DNA from: Acidobacteriota bacterium
GTDB lineage: Bacteria > Acidobacteriota > Thermoanaerobaculia > Multivoradales > Multivoraceae
Direction: 5' to 3'
Length of the DNA: 64,000 nt
Assembly (NCBI GenBank): GCA_029263415.1
Contig: JAJCXN010000026.1
Coordinates: forward strand, 186,001 to 250,000
Shown here: piece by piece, positions 8,863-18,302 of the stretch
Layout of the letters: every line of letters starts with the position of its first letter
How positions within the stretch are numbered: position 1 is the stretch's first letter
Notes under the pieces: model-generated
Database searches by the model: none
Told to the model about the DNA's origin: nothing
Seen by the model: only the letters and a program-made list of their open reading frames with translations
Translations under genes and position numbers: made by a program

Positions 8863-10404
8863 ATGACAGATCATCAAACAGTACTCGTGCTGGACTTCGG
8901 CGGTCAGTACACCCAATTGATTGCGCGCCGCGTTCGAGAGAGCGGGGTCTACTGCGAGATCCAGCCGTTCAGCGTGACGCTTGCTGAAATCCGAGCGAAG
9001 GGTCCTATTGGTCTCATCCTTTCGGGGGGACCACAGTCGGTCAACGATGAGGGCGCGCCGCAGATCGCGGCGGAGGTCCTCGAATGCGGCATTCCTATCC
9101 TTGGCATTTGCTATGGCATGCAGCTGGTGGCCAAGGTTCTCGACGGTCAAGTCGAAGCCTCGGGACACCGCGAGTATGGTCGAACCACGATCTCGGTCGA
9201 TCCTAAGAACCCTCTTTTTGCAGGGCTGGAAGCGGAGCAGACTGTTTGGATGAGCCACGGTGATTTGGTCGAGAGGGTGCCAGGCGGCGCCTCGGTCACG
9301 GGCTCCAGTCCGTCGGTTCCAGTGGTTGCATTTGGAGACGCCGATCGGGGCCTTCACTGCATTCAGTTTCACCCGGAAGTGACCCACACTCCGGGCGGCA
9401 CGACCATGCTTGGCAACTTCCTCAAAGGCATTTGCGGTGCACGCGGGGACTGGGCGATGGAGTCCTATTTGGAGGATGCGGTCGCCAAGATCCGGGAGAC
9501 CGTTGGCGAGGAGCGCGTGATCTGTGGCATTTCCGGCGGCGTTGACTCGTCGGTTGCGGCAAGCCTGGTCAGCCGCGCTGTCGGCGACCAACTCACAGCA
9601 GTCTTCGTGGACAACGGTGTCCTACGCAAGGGGGAGCGAGCACAGGTTGAAGCCAGTCTTCGTGACGGCCTCGGCATCAAACTGGTAGTGGTGGATGCCC
9701 GTGAGCGGTTTCTCTCAGAATTGGCAGGCGTGACGGATCCCGAGGTCAAACGCAAAACCATCGGTCGTGTCTTTATTGAAGTGTTCCAAGAAGAGGCTGC
9801 TCGCATTGAAGGAGCGCGCTTCTTGGTGCAAGGCACGCTCTACCCGGATGTAATCGAGTCGGTTTCGTCTGGGGGACCGTCAGCCACCATCAAGACGCAC
9901 CATAACGTTGGTGGACTACCCGAGAAACTCGGCTTCGAGCTGATCGAGCCGCTGCGTTTCTTGTTTAAAGACGAAGTTCGGCAGCTGGGTCGAGAGCTAG
10001 GCATTCCTGAGGAGCTGATTGGCCGTCACCCGTTTCCAGGGCCGGGTCTTGCAGTCCGCATTCTCGGGGAGGTCACGGAGGAGCGAGTAGCAACTCTCCA
10101 ACAAGCAGATGCGATCTTCATTGAGGAACTCCGCGGTGCCGGGTTGTATGACTCTGTGAGTCAGGCGCTGGCGGTCTTGCTACCGATCAAGACTGTGGGT
10201 GTCATGGGCGACTTCAGGACCTACGACCAGGTGCTCGCGTTGCGCTGCGTCGAGACCCAAGACTTCATGACTGCGGACTGGAGCCACTTGCCGCACGACC
10301 TGCTGGGCCGCGTTGCTTCTCGGGTCGTTAACGAGGTGAATGGGGTCAATCGAGTGGTGTACGACATCACCAGCAAACCGCCCGGCACGATCGAGTGGGA
10401 GTAA
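8863..10404 (+). CDS. guaA: GMP synthase (glutamine-hydrolysing)
   Basis: Converts XMP to GMP using glutamine and ATP. All parts of the 513-residue enzyme are present. The class I glutamine amidotransferase domain has nucleophile Cys83 in GICYGMQ and the His170/Glu172 pair in QFHPEVTH. The ATP pyrophosphatase domain has the SGGVDSS loop at 224-230. The C-terminal dimerisation domain ends in the classic KPPGTIEWE. No strong ribosome site is visible before the ATG. The 132 bases between gpsA and guaA show no purine riboswitch-like core. Confidence 0.98.
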   Translation: MTDHQTVLVLDFGGQYTQLIARRVRESGVYCEIQPFSVTLAEIRAKGPIGLILSGGPQSVNDEGAPQIAAEVLECGIPILGICYGMQLVAKVLDGQVEASGHREYGRTTISVDPKNPLFAGLEAEQTVWMSHGDLVERVPGGASVTGSSPSVPVVAFGDADRGLHCIQFHPEVTHTPGGTTMLGNFLKGICGARGDWAMESYLEDAVAKIRETVGEERVICGISGGVDSSVAASLVSRAVGDQLTAVFVDNGVLRKGERAQVEASLRDGLGIKLVVVDARERFLSELAGVTDPEVKRKTIGRVFIEVFQEEAARIEGARFLVQGTLYPDVIESVSSGGPSATIKTHHNVGGLPEKLGFELIEPLRFLFKDEVRQLGRELGIPEELIGRHPFPGPGLAVRILGEVTEERVATLQQADAIFIEELRGAGLYDSVSQALAVLLPIKTVGVMGDFRTYDQVLALRCVETQDFMTADWSHLPHDLLGRVASRVVNEVNGVNRVVYDITSKPPGTIEWE

Positions 10405-10505
10405 CATCAGAAGCTGAGCCCACTTTGATCTGAGTCGGCTCGGTCTTGATCTCAGTTTGTGAGTGCCGGTCGGTGTGTGGCGAGGAACGTGCCTTGGAGG
10501 GCGAG

Positions 10506-11675
10506 TCAGTCCAAGGGCGAGCCCGCCTTGTTGACCTCTCCAGACCTCGTTAGTGACGGTTCCGGCCGTTGGTTGGTCGAAGCAAAATCCAGTCGGAGCA
10601 TCTTGTCTGGCTTCTTGCGCAGCAGTGTGGCGAAGCGGCGTTCCAAGCGCAGTTGGATCTTGGCTGCAACTTCTGCGTCGGCCGGGATCCAGCCCCCTGC
10701 GAGCATGCCGTGGCCGCCGCACTTGCCATGCCTGCCGAGCATTCGCTGGATGATGCGGGCCGCGTTGGCTCGCGGATTAGTCGTGCGAATCGAGAGATAG
10801 ATACGGTCTTCGAAGTGGCCAGAGCACAAGGACCAGGTCTTGCCGTGCATGCGCAAGAGCAGGTCGGCGATCTCCGGCACGATGTCGGGTTGGGAAACTG
10901 GCCCAAGCGAACTGGTGACCAGCGTGTCAACGGTTTTGAGATGTTCCAGCGCCTCATGGAGAGTGCGGAAGTAATCCTCCGGAAGGCGAGGGTTCTGGAT
11001 CTTGCCCAACAGCCGCGTGTCTGCGAGCGATAGGAAGTAGTCGTAGATTTGGCGGTCAGGACCCGGAAACTCACGACTAAAGTCGAGCGTCTCTGAGCGG
11101 AGCGCGTAGACGATTGCCGTTGCCTCTTTGCGCGTGATTGGCAGCTCGGACGCGAGCAGGTATTCAGCTGCGATGGTGGCAGTGGCACCGTAGCCGTCTC
11201 GCAGGTCGTGGACCGCGACCTTGTTGGTCTGTGGTCTACGCGGGTGATGATCGAGCACGAGATCGGGCAGAAGAGAAGGCGGCAGTTGCGTGTTGCCAGT
11301 GCCGGGCTGGCAGTCAAGCATTGCCACGTGACGGTAGTTCTTGAGGTTGATGTGCCGCATGCGGCTGACCCGAAGGTTCAAGAGGCTCACCAGGGCCTGG
11401 TTCTCCGCGCGCCCGATCATGCCGCCGTAGGCCACAGTTGCTTGTTGATGGAACCGCTGGCGCAGGATCTTGGCGATGATCACTGCGGCCGTTAGGGCGT
11501 CCGGATCTGGGTTGTCGTGAGTGAGCACCAACCAGCGGCCACGTTTGCGGCGGCGGTCGAGCCATGCACCCAGGGTGGCGAGTCTCTCCAAGGTGGTGGA
11601 GGAGACGTCGGGGCGTTCCGGACGGTAGTTCGAGGCGTTTGAAGTGGTCACTGAAGAGACTCTATCGGAGCGCAA
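10506..11675 (-). CDS. DHH-family phosphoesterase (NrnA-like)
   Basis: A 389-residue DHH/DHHA1 phosphoesterase. LTHDNPDPDALTAA near residue 51 is the first metal motif, LDCQPG and LDHHP the second and third (the DHH signature), and CGGHGMLAGGWIP near residue 333 is the DHHA1 Gly-Gly-His motif. Family members degrade short oligonucleotides, pAp or cyclic-dinucleotide products; which substrate applies cannot be told here. The first available start is TTG at 11675; GTG at 11651 is an alternative. It is convergent with guaA (101 bases apart) and divergent from lgt (64 bases). Confidence 0.85.
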   Translation of the reverse strand: MRSDRVSSVTTSNASNYRPERPDVSSTTLERLATLGAWLDRRRKRGRWLVLTHDNPDPDALTAAVIIAKILRQRFHQQATVAYGGMIGRAENQALVSLLNLRVSRMRHINLKNYRHVAMLDCQPGTGNTQLPPSLLPDLVLDHHPRRPQTNKVAVHDLRDGYGATATIAAEYLLASELPITRKEATAIVYALRSETLDFSREFPGPDRQIYDYFLSLADTRLLGKIQNPRLPEDYFRTLHEALEHLKTVDTLVTSSLGPVSQPDIVPEIADLLLRMHGKTWSLCSGHFEDRIYLSIRTTNPRANAARIIQRMLGRHGKCGGHGMLAGGWIPADAEVAAKIQLRLERRFATLLRKKPDKMLRLDFASTNQRPEPSLTRSGEVNKAGSPLD

Positions 11676-11739
11676 GCGGCATTCATCTTACCGATGCGAG
11701 ACCGTGAAGGAATGATGGTCGCGCTGTTACGATCCGGGC

Positions 11740-12588
11740 ATGATCCCTGAACTGTTTCATCTCGGTCCGATACCCATCAGCCCATTTGGCATCTCGCTGG
11801 TGGCCGCGTTCTCGATCGCGTTTATGCAGCTTCGCTGGGGCATGCGACGCATTGGCGTGGGCACTGAAGATGACGCCAATTCGATTCTGTTGGCTGCGGC
11901 CTTTGGAGCGATTGTTGGTGGCAAGGGCTACTACGCGTTGCTCTACGGTGATTGGCGTTTGTTGTACTCCCGCGGCGGCATCGTCTACTACGGGTCGTTC
12001 TTGCTTGCGGCACTCTTTGTATACGTTCTGCTGCGTCGCCGTTCCCTGCCAGTGGCAGCCGTGGCTGACGCGGTGGGTCCATCGCTGGCTGCTGGCTACG
12101 CGGTCGGTCGGGTTGGCTGCCTGTTGGTCGGTGACGACTACGGAGTGCCCACCGATAAGCCCTGGGGCATCTCCTTTCCTCACGGTCCGATCCCGTCTCG
12201 CGCTGGTGATATGGAGCGCAATTTTGGGGTCGAGATCCCAGATGGTGTAGCGCATGACGCTCTACTCAGCGTGCATCCGACTCAAATCTACGAGACTTTG
12301 ATCGCACTCTGCATTCTCGTCATCGGCAGACGGTTGATCATTCGCCATCGCAGTGCTGGCGGAACGCCGTCGCTAGCTTGGAGGCCGGGCGCGATCGCCC
12401 TGCTGACCTTCGGTCTATTAGCGGTCGAGCGGTTCTTGGTCGAGTTCTTAAGAGCGAAAGATGATCGATTCTTCGCCGATACGCTGACCATGGCTCAGAT
12501 CATTAGCTTGGCAATCGTGGCATTCCTTTGCGGTTTGGCGTTGCGCCGTCGGTCGAGCGGCTCTACCGCCGACGCCTCCGGCCGGTAG
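11740..12588 (+). CDS. lgt: Prolipoprotein diacylglyceryl transferase
   Basis: Membrane enzyme that transfers diacylglycerol to the lipobox cysteine of prelipoproteins, of 282 residues with about seven hydrophobic segments. The Lgt signature appears as [13 protein letters not shown] at 123-135. HPTQIYE near residue 185, [15 protein letters not shown] near residue 228 and the final AQIISL segment follow. The usual HGG loop reads YYGS here, a variant I believe occurs in other Lgt homologues. The RND adaptor at 39645 in this window has a lipobox and would be a substrate. It ends nine bases before thiD. Confidence 0.93.
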   Translation: MIPELFHLGPIPISPFGISLVAAFSIAFMQLRWGMRRIGVGTEDDANSILLAAAFGAIVGGKGYYALLYGDWRLLYSRGGIVYYGSFLLAALFVYVLLRRRSLPVAAVADAVGPSLAAGYAVGRVGCLLVGDDYGVPTDKPWGISFPHGPIPSRAGDMERNFGVEIPDGVAHDALLSVHPTQIYETLIALCILVIGRRLIIRHRSAGGTPSLAWRPGAIALLTFGLLAVERFLVEFLRAKDDRFFADTLTMAQIISLAIVAFLCGLALRRRSSGSTADASGR

Positions 12589-12597
12589 GGCATCACG

Positions 12598-13422
12598 GTG
12601 GCACCCCCTCCTCGGCTACTGACCATCGCTGGCTCCGATAGCGGAGGCGGTGCAGGCATCCAGGCCGACCTCAAGACCTTTGCGGCTCTTGGCTGTTATG
12701 GCATGAGCGCGGTGACTGCGGTGACCGCGCAGAACACGGTCACTGTGTCATCGGCTTTGGTGCTTCCCGCCCAGTTGGTGGCCGATCAGATCGGTGCAGT
12801 GCTCAATGACCTCGGTGTTGACGCGATCAAGATCGGCATGCTCGGTTCAGCGGATATCGTGCGTGCGGTGGCCGAAGCCCTGCGCGAGCACCCGCCCATC
12901 CCGATGGTCTTAGATCCGGTGATGATTGCCAAGAGCGGGGACTCGCTATTAGCGGATGATGCAGTGACAGCAGTGCTCGAGGAACTGCTACCGCTGGCGA
13001 CGCTGGTTACGCCCAATCTCCCTGAGGCAGAGCGGTTGACCGGGTTGTCGGTGAGGGCACATGAGGGCCGGATCGCAGCGGCGCGGAGGCTGGTTGAACT
13101 CGGCGCTTCAGCCGTGCTGATCAAAGGCGGTCACGGCGGCGCAGAAGAGGCGAAGCCGGAGAATCCGATCGTTGATTGGCTTTTCGATGGTACGCGCCTT
13201 CATCGGTTTGAGAACCAACGCATCGTGACGAGCTCCGATCACGGCACCGGGTGCACATTGTCTTCCGCGATTGCGGCTGAACTCGGTTCAGGAGTGCCCT
13301 TGGTGAGATCTGTTGAGTTGGGCATTGAGTATCTGCGACGTGCGATTGCGACAGCTTTCCCGATCGGCCAAGGGCATGGTCCGGTGAATCACTCCGGGCG
13401 CTATCGATTCCAAGAACGCTAG
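12598..13422 (+). CDS. thiD: Hydroxymethylpyrimidine/phosphomethylpyrimidine kinase
   Basis: Ribokinase-fold enzyme that phosphorylates HMP and then HMP-P in thiamine biosynthesis. It has 274 residues, a normal length. The N-terminus [22 protein letters not shown] is the family hallmark, followed by [27 protein letters not shown] lies mid-protein, with the anion-hole [14 protein letters not shown] near residue 219. The GTG start at 12598 lies nine bases after lgt, so the two are probably co-transcribed although functionally unrelated. No TPP riboswitch is seen upstream. Confidence 0.94.
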   Translation: MAPPPRLLTIAGSDSGGGAGIQADLKTFAALGCYGMSAVTAVTAQNTVTVSSALVLPAQLVADQIGAVLNDLGVDAIKIGMLGSADIVRAVAEALREHPPIPMVLDPVMIAKSGDSLLADDAVTAVLEELLPLATLVTPNLPEAERLTGLSVRAHEGRIAAARRLVELGASAVLIKGGHGGAEEAKPENPIVDWLFDGTRLHRFENQRIVTSSDHGTGCTLSSAIAAELGSGVPLVRSVELGIEYLRRAIATAFPIGQGHGPVNHSGRYRFQER

Positions 13423-13594
13423 CTGGCACAGCTGTATGCTGGCTTGACTCCCGGCCGCTGCTCGCCGTGCCGTCCCGATGAGCGGGAACAGCTGAGGCAC
13501 GCATTTGTGTTGTTGGGACTGAGTCCGCGCGTTCCGCTAGAACCTAAGATCGAGATCCACAAACCGGAATACAGGAAATCGAGAGAGCATCACA

Positions 13595-15295
13595 ATGCGT
13601 TCATTGCCACGATCCATTGCAGCGTCCCGACCTACTAGGTCATTTCGCACCAGAGTTCAAAGCCTCTTTACAATCGGCGCTGCGTTACTCGCGGGTGCTG
13701 GGTTGTGCGCGAGCGCTGCGCTGTCTCAGCCGGCGGGCGGCGATTCATCGTCAATCTTCGGCGAGACGGTCGATGTGAGGGTGGTCAACATCGAGGTGGT
13801 CGTCACGGACAAGACGGGGAAGCGGGTCAAGGGTCTGGGAGCCAGCGACTTTGAGCTGCTGCTGGACGATGAAGTTGTCCCTATCGACTACTTCTCCGAA
13901 ATCACTGACGGCCTGATCGAAGGGGCTGCCGAGGGTGAAACGGCTGCCCCTGGCCTTGAGGCTGGAGCGCCGGTAGCGACGTCGTACCTGGTCTTCATTG
14001 ACGAGTTTTTCTCGGTGACTCGCGATCGCGATCGCGTTCTGGATCGACTGATCGCCCAGATTGTAGGGATGGCCCCACAAGACCGCATGGCTGTGGTGAG
14101 CTACGACGGCAAGGGGCTCGAACGCATCAGTGGGTGGACCTCTGGGAGTGAGCTCGCTCGAGCGTTGGCGTCGGCGAAACGCCGTCCCAGCCAAGGCCTG
14201 CGACGTCTCATGGAGCAGCGTTCGTCGCTGCAACCCAATGAACTGCAGCAGTTTCAAATCGACAGTGCTCAGTTCGATAGCCAGCTCACACTCGAAGAAC
14301 GCTATCTCGTCGACCGCCTCGAGGATCAGCTGGAACGCGTGGTGAGGGCCGCGGTGTCGACGCTGAGAAGCTTCGCCGCACCGCCAGGGCGCAAGACCAT
14401 GTTGCTGCTGTCAGGAGGCTGGGCCTTTGATCCGCTGGAGTACTTGGTCGACGACGTGACCCGAGGGGTGTTCGACGGCCGTGCTGGTCGCTACGGCGAA
14501 CTCTACGATCCACTCCGCGATACCGCGAACCTGTTGGGCTACACGCTCTACCCGGTAGATGTACCTGGGTTTCAGACAACTTCCATCGGTGTCGACTCAG
14601 ATGTCGATTCGGTGGCTGACGCACGCAACGCTGGACGCGGGTTTTTTCGAGAGTCGGGACTGCATCGCAGTCTCGAGTACCTGGCCAACGAGACCGGCGG
14701 ACGAGCGCTGTTGAACTCGAACCGAGATCGCCTGCTTGAAGAGGTGGTTGCTGACACTCGGTCCTACTATTGGCTTGGCTTCTCGCCCGTTCGCAACGGC
14801 GACGATCAACGGCATGAGATCGAGGTGCGGGTGAAGCGGCCTGGGCTGAAGGTGCGAAGCCGCGGCGACTATTTCGACTTTTCGAGGGAGCGCGAGGTCA
14901 CGCTTGCGGTAGAGAGCGCTCTTTACTTTGGAGCGCCGCCAAGCGTGCAGCCGTTGGGGGTCAAACTCGGACGGGGCAGACGATCCGGTCTCAGAACCAT
15001 GTTAACTCCGCTCGACGTTCTTATTCCGGCGGATGCGGTCACCATTCTGCCGGGGCCTGGGGGCTTCGTCGGACAGCTGGAGCTACGCGTGGCGGTGCTG
15101 GATGAAGACGGCGCGACCACCGACACACCCGTGATCCCACTGAACCTGGAACTAGCAGAGCGTCCGCCCGCGGGAGCGTTGCTGAGCTACAGCACGCAAC
15201 TCAAGCTGAGGCGGAAGAAGCACACTTTGGTGGTGGCGATCTATGACATCGCCACCGGCGGCATCTTGTCGAGTTCGCTCGAGGTCTCGCCCTAA
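13595..15295 (+). CDS. Secreted VWFA-related domain protein (first of tandem pair)
   Basis: A 566-residue exported protein. A long basic N-terminus precedes a hydrophobic segment at about 23-44 that looks like a signal sequence (ASAALSQPAGG). An N-terminal beta-rich module follows (VDVRVVNIEVVVTDKTGKRVKGL.ASDFELLLD, 59-91), then a von Willebrand A-like fold from about residue 130 (YLVFIDEFFS, later KTMLLLSGGW) and the ending typical of the family (YYWLGFSP...HEIEVRVKRPGLKVRSRGDYF). This is the arrangement of the VWFA-related proteins abundant in Acidobacteriota. The metal-site motif DxSxS is degenerate (DEFFS, 136-140). Function unknown; surface or periplasmic adhesion or scaffolding is only a guess. 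Confidence 0.85.
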   Translation: MRSLPRSIAASRPTRSFRTRVQSLFTIGAALLAGAGLCASAALSQPAGGDSSSIFGETVDVRVVNIEVVVTDKTGKRVKGLGASDFELLLDDEVVPIDYFSEITDGLIEGAAEGETAAPGLEAGAPVATSYLVFIDEFFSVTRDRDRVLDRLIAQIVGMAPQDRMAVVSYDGKGLERISGWTSGSELARALASAKRRPSQGLRRLMEQRSSLQPNELQQFQIDSAQFDSQLTLEERYLVDRLEDQLERVVRAAVSTLRSFAAPPGRKTMLLLSGGWAFDPLEYLVDDVTRGVFDGRAGRYGELYDPLRDTANLLGYTLYPVDVPGFQTTSIGVDSDVDSVADARNAGRGFFRESGLHRSLEYLANETGGRALLNSNRDRLLEEVVADTRSYYWLGFSPVRNGDDQRHEIEVRVKRPGLKVRSRGDYFDFSREREVTLAVESALYFGAPPSVQPLGVKLGRGRRSGLRTMLTPLDVLIPADAVTILPGPGGFVGQLELRVAVLDEDGATTDTPVIPLNLELAERPPAGALLSYSTQLKLRRKKHTLVVAIYDIATGGILSSSLEVSP

Positions 15296-15442
15296 GGTTC
15301 AATTGGATGCGAGCTGATCCAAGGAGCGCTGTCAATGAGCGGTAGGGGAACCGAACCTCACACAAGGCGTTCGGGAGGTTAGGATGGGACAACTCAGTCG
15401 AGCGCTGCTTCGCGCTGTGACGAACCAAGAGCAACTGGACGA

Positions 15443-17272
15443 ATGCAACATCAATCGACACCAAAACTCCCTTCGCTTTGCGTTTGGCTAGCACTTTGTG
15501 TGGCTCTGACGTGCACGGCTTTGGCCCAGCCGAAGGGCGGGTCCGAGACCAGCAAGGGCAGTTCGACCCCAGCCGAGGTCACTGAACCATCTGCTTCGAG
15601 TGACGAACAGAGTCGCGCCGTCCGTCAGGCGGACTTTGAGTTTGATGACGCCATTAGTGTTCGAGTCAAGAGCGTGCAGGTGTACGTTCGAGACAAGAAG
15701 GGCAACCCGATCAAGGGGCTCAAGGCAGAGGATTTCGTGCTGCTCGAGAACGGCCGGCCGATGTCGTTGACCAACTTCTACGAGTTCGAGGCTGGTCGAC
15801 GTACCGATGAGGCCGATGTGCCAGAGATGACTCAGCTTGAGCGGATTCAGGCGAACCCAGATGAGGACCCGCGCTTCTTCAGCTCCGTGCCCGAAGATCG
15901 CCGGTTGTATCTGACGATCTACGTTGATCATCAGAACATTCGGCCGCAGAACCGTAATCGCGTGTTCCGTGATGTGCGCGCCTTTCTGCGCAAGCACATC
16001 GGACGAGAAGATCGCGTCCAGCTGGTCACCTATGCTCGATCTGTCAAGGTGGTTCGCGAGTGGACTGCGGACGCAAGCCTGATCTCCCAAGGTTTGTTCG
16101 AGGAGGAGCGTCACACAGGTGGTCGGACTTCTGTCGATTCGGACCGTCGCGACATCTTTGAGGCCATTCAAGACGCCCGGAGTCTGTCGGTGCTCAGTAG
16201 TCGGGCGAGGCTGTTCGCTGAGGAGCAGTACAACGACGCTCAGTTCACCCTAGACGGCCTGCGCTCTGTGATCGACAACGTGGCAGGAATCCCCGGTCGA
16301 AAGGCCTTGCTTTACGTCAGCGATGGTTTACCGATGATGGCTGGACAAGAGGTGTTCGAGGCGGTTCTGGAGAGAGCTGACGCTGGCGACCTCAATGGCA
16401 CCGGAGACACCTCAGGGCTACGCATGCAATCGTTTGAATACGACATCAGCGCCAGGCTACGTTCGGTGACGGCTGCGGCCAACGCGAACGGAGTGACGTT
16501 CTATACCCTGGACGCGGCGGGGCTGTTGGGACGCAGTTTGCGAGGCGCAGACATGCGGAGCACGGACCTATCCTCGTCGATCGAGAGCACCTGGTCCAAC
16601 AACATGCAGGGCCCGCTGATGTTCCTCGCGAGCGATACCGGTGGTGAGTTCGCGGTGAACACCAACAACTTCGCGCTCGCTCTGGAGAAGATGAACACCG
16701 ACTTTCGCGACTACTACTCTCTGGGCTATGCGCCGCCACATCCCGGCACTGGCAGGGAGTACCGGATCAAGGTGCAGGTCAAAGGCAAGCGCGGCAAAGG
16801 CATCGGAGTGATTCGCTACGCCAACTCCTATCGAGACAAGTCGCCGGACAAAGAGATGCAAGAAGCTACCTTGGCCGGCCTGCAATATGGCGTCGAGAAC
16901 AACAAGCTCGGCATTCGACTCAAAGAAAGCCAGCGTATTGCTCGTTCGGATGGAACTTTCATGGTGCACATCGATGTCCAGATTCCGCTCGGCAAGATCG
17001 CAATTATTCCGCGGACCGAAGATGTGCATATTGCCAAGCTGCAGCTTTGGGTTCAGGCCCGCGACGGGGAGGGCGACCTGTCCGAACCACAGCGTGAAGA
17101 GTTACCGCTGACCATTCCGAATGCGGATGTTGAGACCATTGGCGAAAAGCAATACTCGTACACCATGCGCTTGATCATGGGAGCAGGCGACCAGTGGGTG
17201 AGTATTGGTGTTCGTGACGCGCTTGGCGGGGACACGTCGGTTGTGACCCAGACTCTCAAGCTGGGCAGTTGA
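15443..17272 (+). CDS. Secreted VWFA-related domain protein (second of tandem pair)
   Basis: A 609-residue paralogue of the preceding gene with the same order of parts: signal peptide (residues 1-28, LALCVALTCTALA), a Ser/Thr-rich linker, the module ISVRVKSVQVYVRDKKGNPIKGL (71-93), the VWA-like domain (LYLTIYVDHQN near 155-166, RKALLYVSDGLP near 285) and YYSLGYAPPHPGTGREYRIKVQVK near residue 425. The MIDAS motif is more eroded (DHQNI, Asp162). The ATG lacks a clear ribosome site; a well-spaced GGGAGG belongs instead to a 35-codon overlapping frame starting at 15384, so translational coupling is possible. It ends overlapping the next start (TTGA). Confidence 0.85.
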   Translation: MQHQSTPKLPSLCVWLALCVALTCTALAQPKGGSETSKGSSTPAEVTEPSASSDEQSRAVRQADFEFDDAISVRVKSVQVYVRDKKGNPIKGLKAEDFVLLENGRPMSLTNFYEFEAGRRTDEADVPEMTQLERIQANPDEDPRFFSSVPEDRRLYLTIYVDHQNIRPQNRNRVFRDVRAFLRKHIGREDRVQLVTYARSVKVVREWTADASLISQGLFEEERHTGGRTSVDSDRRDIFEAIQDARSLSVLSSRARLFAEEQYNDAQFTLDGLRSVIDNVAGIPGRKALLYVSDGLPMMAGQEVFEAVLERADAGDLNGTGDTSGLRMQSFEYDISARLRSVTAAANANGVTFYTLDAAGLLGRSLRGADMRSTDLSSSIESTWSNNMQGPLMFLASDTGGEFAVNTNNFALALEKMNTDFRDYYSLGYAPPHPGTGREYRIKVQVKGKRGKGIGVIRYANSYRDKSPDKEMQEATLAGLQYGVENNKLGIRLKESQRIARSDGTFMVHIDVQIPLGKIAIIPRTEDVHIAKLQLWVQARDGEGDLSEPQREELPLTIPNADVETIGEKQYSYTMRLIMGAGDQWVSIGVRDALGGDTSVVTQTLKLGS

Positions 17273-17775
17273 GTCTTCTCCGCTCGTTGCTCCCCGGAGG
17301 ATCAAGTTCCGATGGGCCGTCGTGGGGCGAGATCGGAGCGAAGCTTGCTCAGGCCGTTCTGCAACTGCTGCGCGCAGAAGCGTCGAGTCTTGGTGCTGAC
17401 CTTCAGTTCGGTGCCAGCGTCTTGCGCAATGTGGCGCTATGGTTCGCCGTCGTTCTGTGTTTGTCGTTGTGCGCTGGGCTCACCCTGACCGCGGCGGCGG
17501 TAGTGGGATTGAGCGTGCTCGTTCCCCTGTGGGCCGCAGCCCTGATCGTTGGTGGCTTCCTAGTGGTCCTTGCGGTTGTAGCGATGTTCGCTTTACGCCG
17601 TTCGGCGGGTGCCCTTGAGTCGCCTGTCAAAACTGTTCGGCGGAGAATGGCCAATCACACCGAGTGGTGGCAGAACGAACTCGCGTCGGTGGCCCATCCA
17701 GATGGCGCGCGAGCAGCTGAAGGGACTGAAGAAGCCTGGGTTGATCCACTCGCTACGAAGGGGGCCGCGGAATGA
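17269..17775 (+). CDS. Phage-holin-3-like (DUF1469) membrane protein
   Basis: A 168-residue protein. An amphipathic N-terminal helix (AKLAQAVLQLLRAEASSLGADLQ) is followed by two adjacent strongly hydrophobic helices at about 54-80 and 84-108 and then a charged, soluble tail. This is the layout of the DUF1469/YqjE-type membrane proteins, which despite the 'holin' label are ordinary chromosomal envelope proteins. The TTG start overlaps the stop of the VWFA gene (TTGA), and its own stop overlaps the next ATG (ATGA), so it forms an operon with both. Function unknown. Confidence 0.7.
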   Translation: MSLLRSLLPGGSSSDGPSWGEIGAKLAQAVLQLLRAEASSLGADLQFGASVLRNVALWFAVVLCLSLCAGLTLTAAAVVGLSVLVPLWAAALIVGGFLVVLAVVAMFALRRSAGALESPVKTVRRRMANHTEWWQNELASVAHPDGARAAEGTEEAWVDPLATKGAAE

Positions 17776-17984
17776 AGTCGGTCAGTAGAGCAGTTGCTCG
17801 CCAAGAAGCCTCAGGTCGCGAGGTCGGCTACGCTCGTTTAGAGCTGGTGTCGGCGCTTGCAGCGATCAAGGACAAAGTTCGTCAGGTCACTGGACTCAAA
17901 CTCCGGCGCGCGTGGGTGGCCCCCGTGGTGGCGGGGGCTGCCGGACTGGCCCTTGCTCTTTTGATCCGAAGCAAGAGGCGGTAG
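17772..17984 (+). CDS. Small single-TM protein, YqjD/DUF3618-like
   Basis: A 70-residue protein with a charged N-terminal half (RQEASGREVGYARLELVSALAAIKDKVRQ) and one C-terminal membrane helix (APVVAGAAGLALALLI) ending in SKRR. It overlaps the preceding DUF1469-like gene by four bases (ATGA). The pair recalls enterobacterial yqjD-yqjE, where a C-tail-anchored protein and a two-TM protein are adjacent. Sequence similarity is too weak to be certain. It is the last gene of the VWFA operon and converges on the DUF4177-like gene. Confidence 0.6.
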   Translation: MKSVSRAVARQEASGREVGYARLELVSALAAIKDKVRQVTGLKLRRAWVAPVVAGAAGLALALLIRSKRR

Positions 17985-17996
17985 CAACATTGTCCT

Positions 17997-18179
17997 CTAC
18001 AGGCGTCGTTTGAACACCATCGCGATGTTATCGGTGGCGCCGCTCTTGAAGTTCACTGACGTCACCGATACCAACTCCCAACCGTCCTCGCCCAGCTCGT
18101 TCATCTCCTCGGATGCTCTCGGATCGAGGCGGTAGTTCTCGCTGCGGATATTGATGATCGTGTATTCCCACATCTTCAT
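17997..18179 (-). CDS. DUF4177-like small protein
   Basis: A 60-residue protein reading MWEYTIINIRS...NELGEDGWELVSV...VFKRRL. The WEY start, the GxDGWELVSV core and the final FKR are the pattern of the DUF4177 family, small alpha/beta proteins of unknown function. A strong ribosome site (GGGAGG) lies about eight bases before the ATG, supporting a real gene. It is divergent from the flavoprotein gene and convergent with the VWFA operon. Confidence 0.75.
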   Translation of the reverse strand: MKMWEYTIINIRSENYRLDPRASEEMNELGEDGWELVSVTSVNFKSGATDNIAMVFKRRL

Positions 18180-18302
18180 AGGTTCACCCTCCCGGTGTTA
18201 GTTCACTGTCCCGACTGAGAATTCCAGTTGTTCTCGGACACTCGGTGCCACCAACTCTACTGTGTCGAACAATCTAACCCTCAAACTGAAGTCACTTTAG
18301 CT

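Noticed and set aside
8782-9591. 269-residue minus-strand frame within guaA
   Set aside because: Fully antisense to a complete guaA; no motif and no ribosome site, typical of GC-rich codon bias.
10405-10505. Possible terminator between convergent guaA and the DHH gene
   Set aside because: Only a five-base GAGCC/GGCTC pair with a long loop and no U-tract.
15488-16171. 227-residue minus-strand frame within the second VWFA gene
   Set aside because: Shadow of a convincing secreted protein gene; no domain of its own.
17269-17775. Prophage holin
   Set aside because: DUF1469-type proteins carry a holin label but no phage genes surround it; the context is an envelope protein operon.
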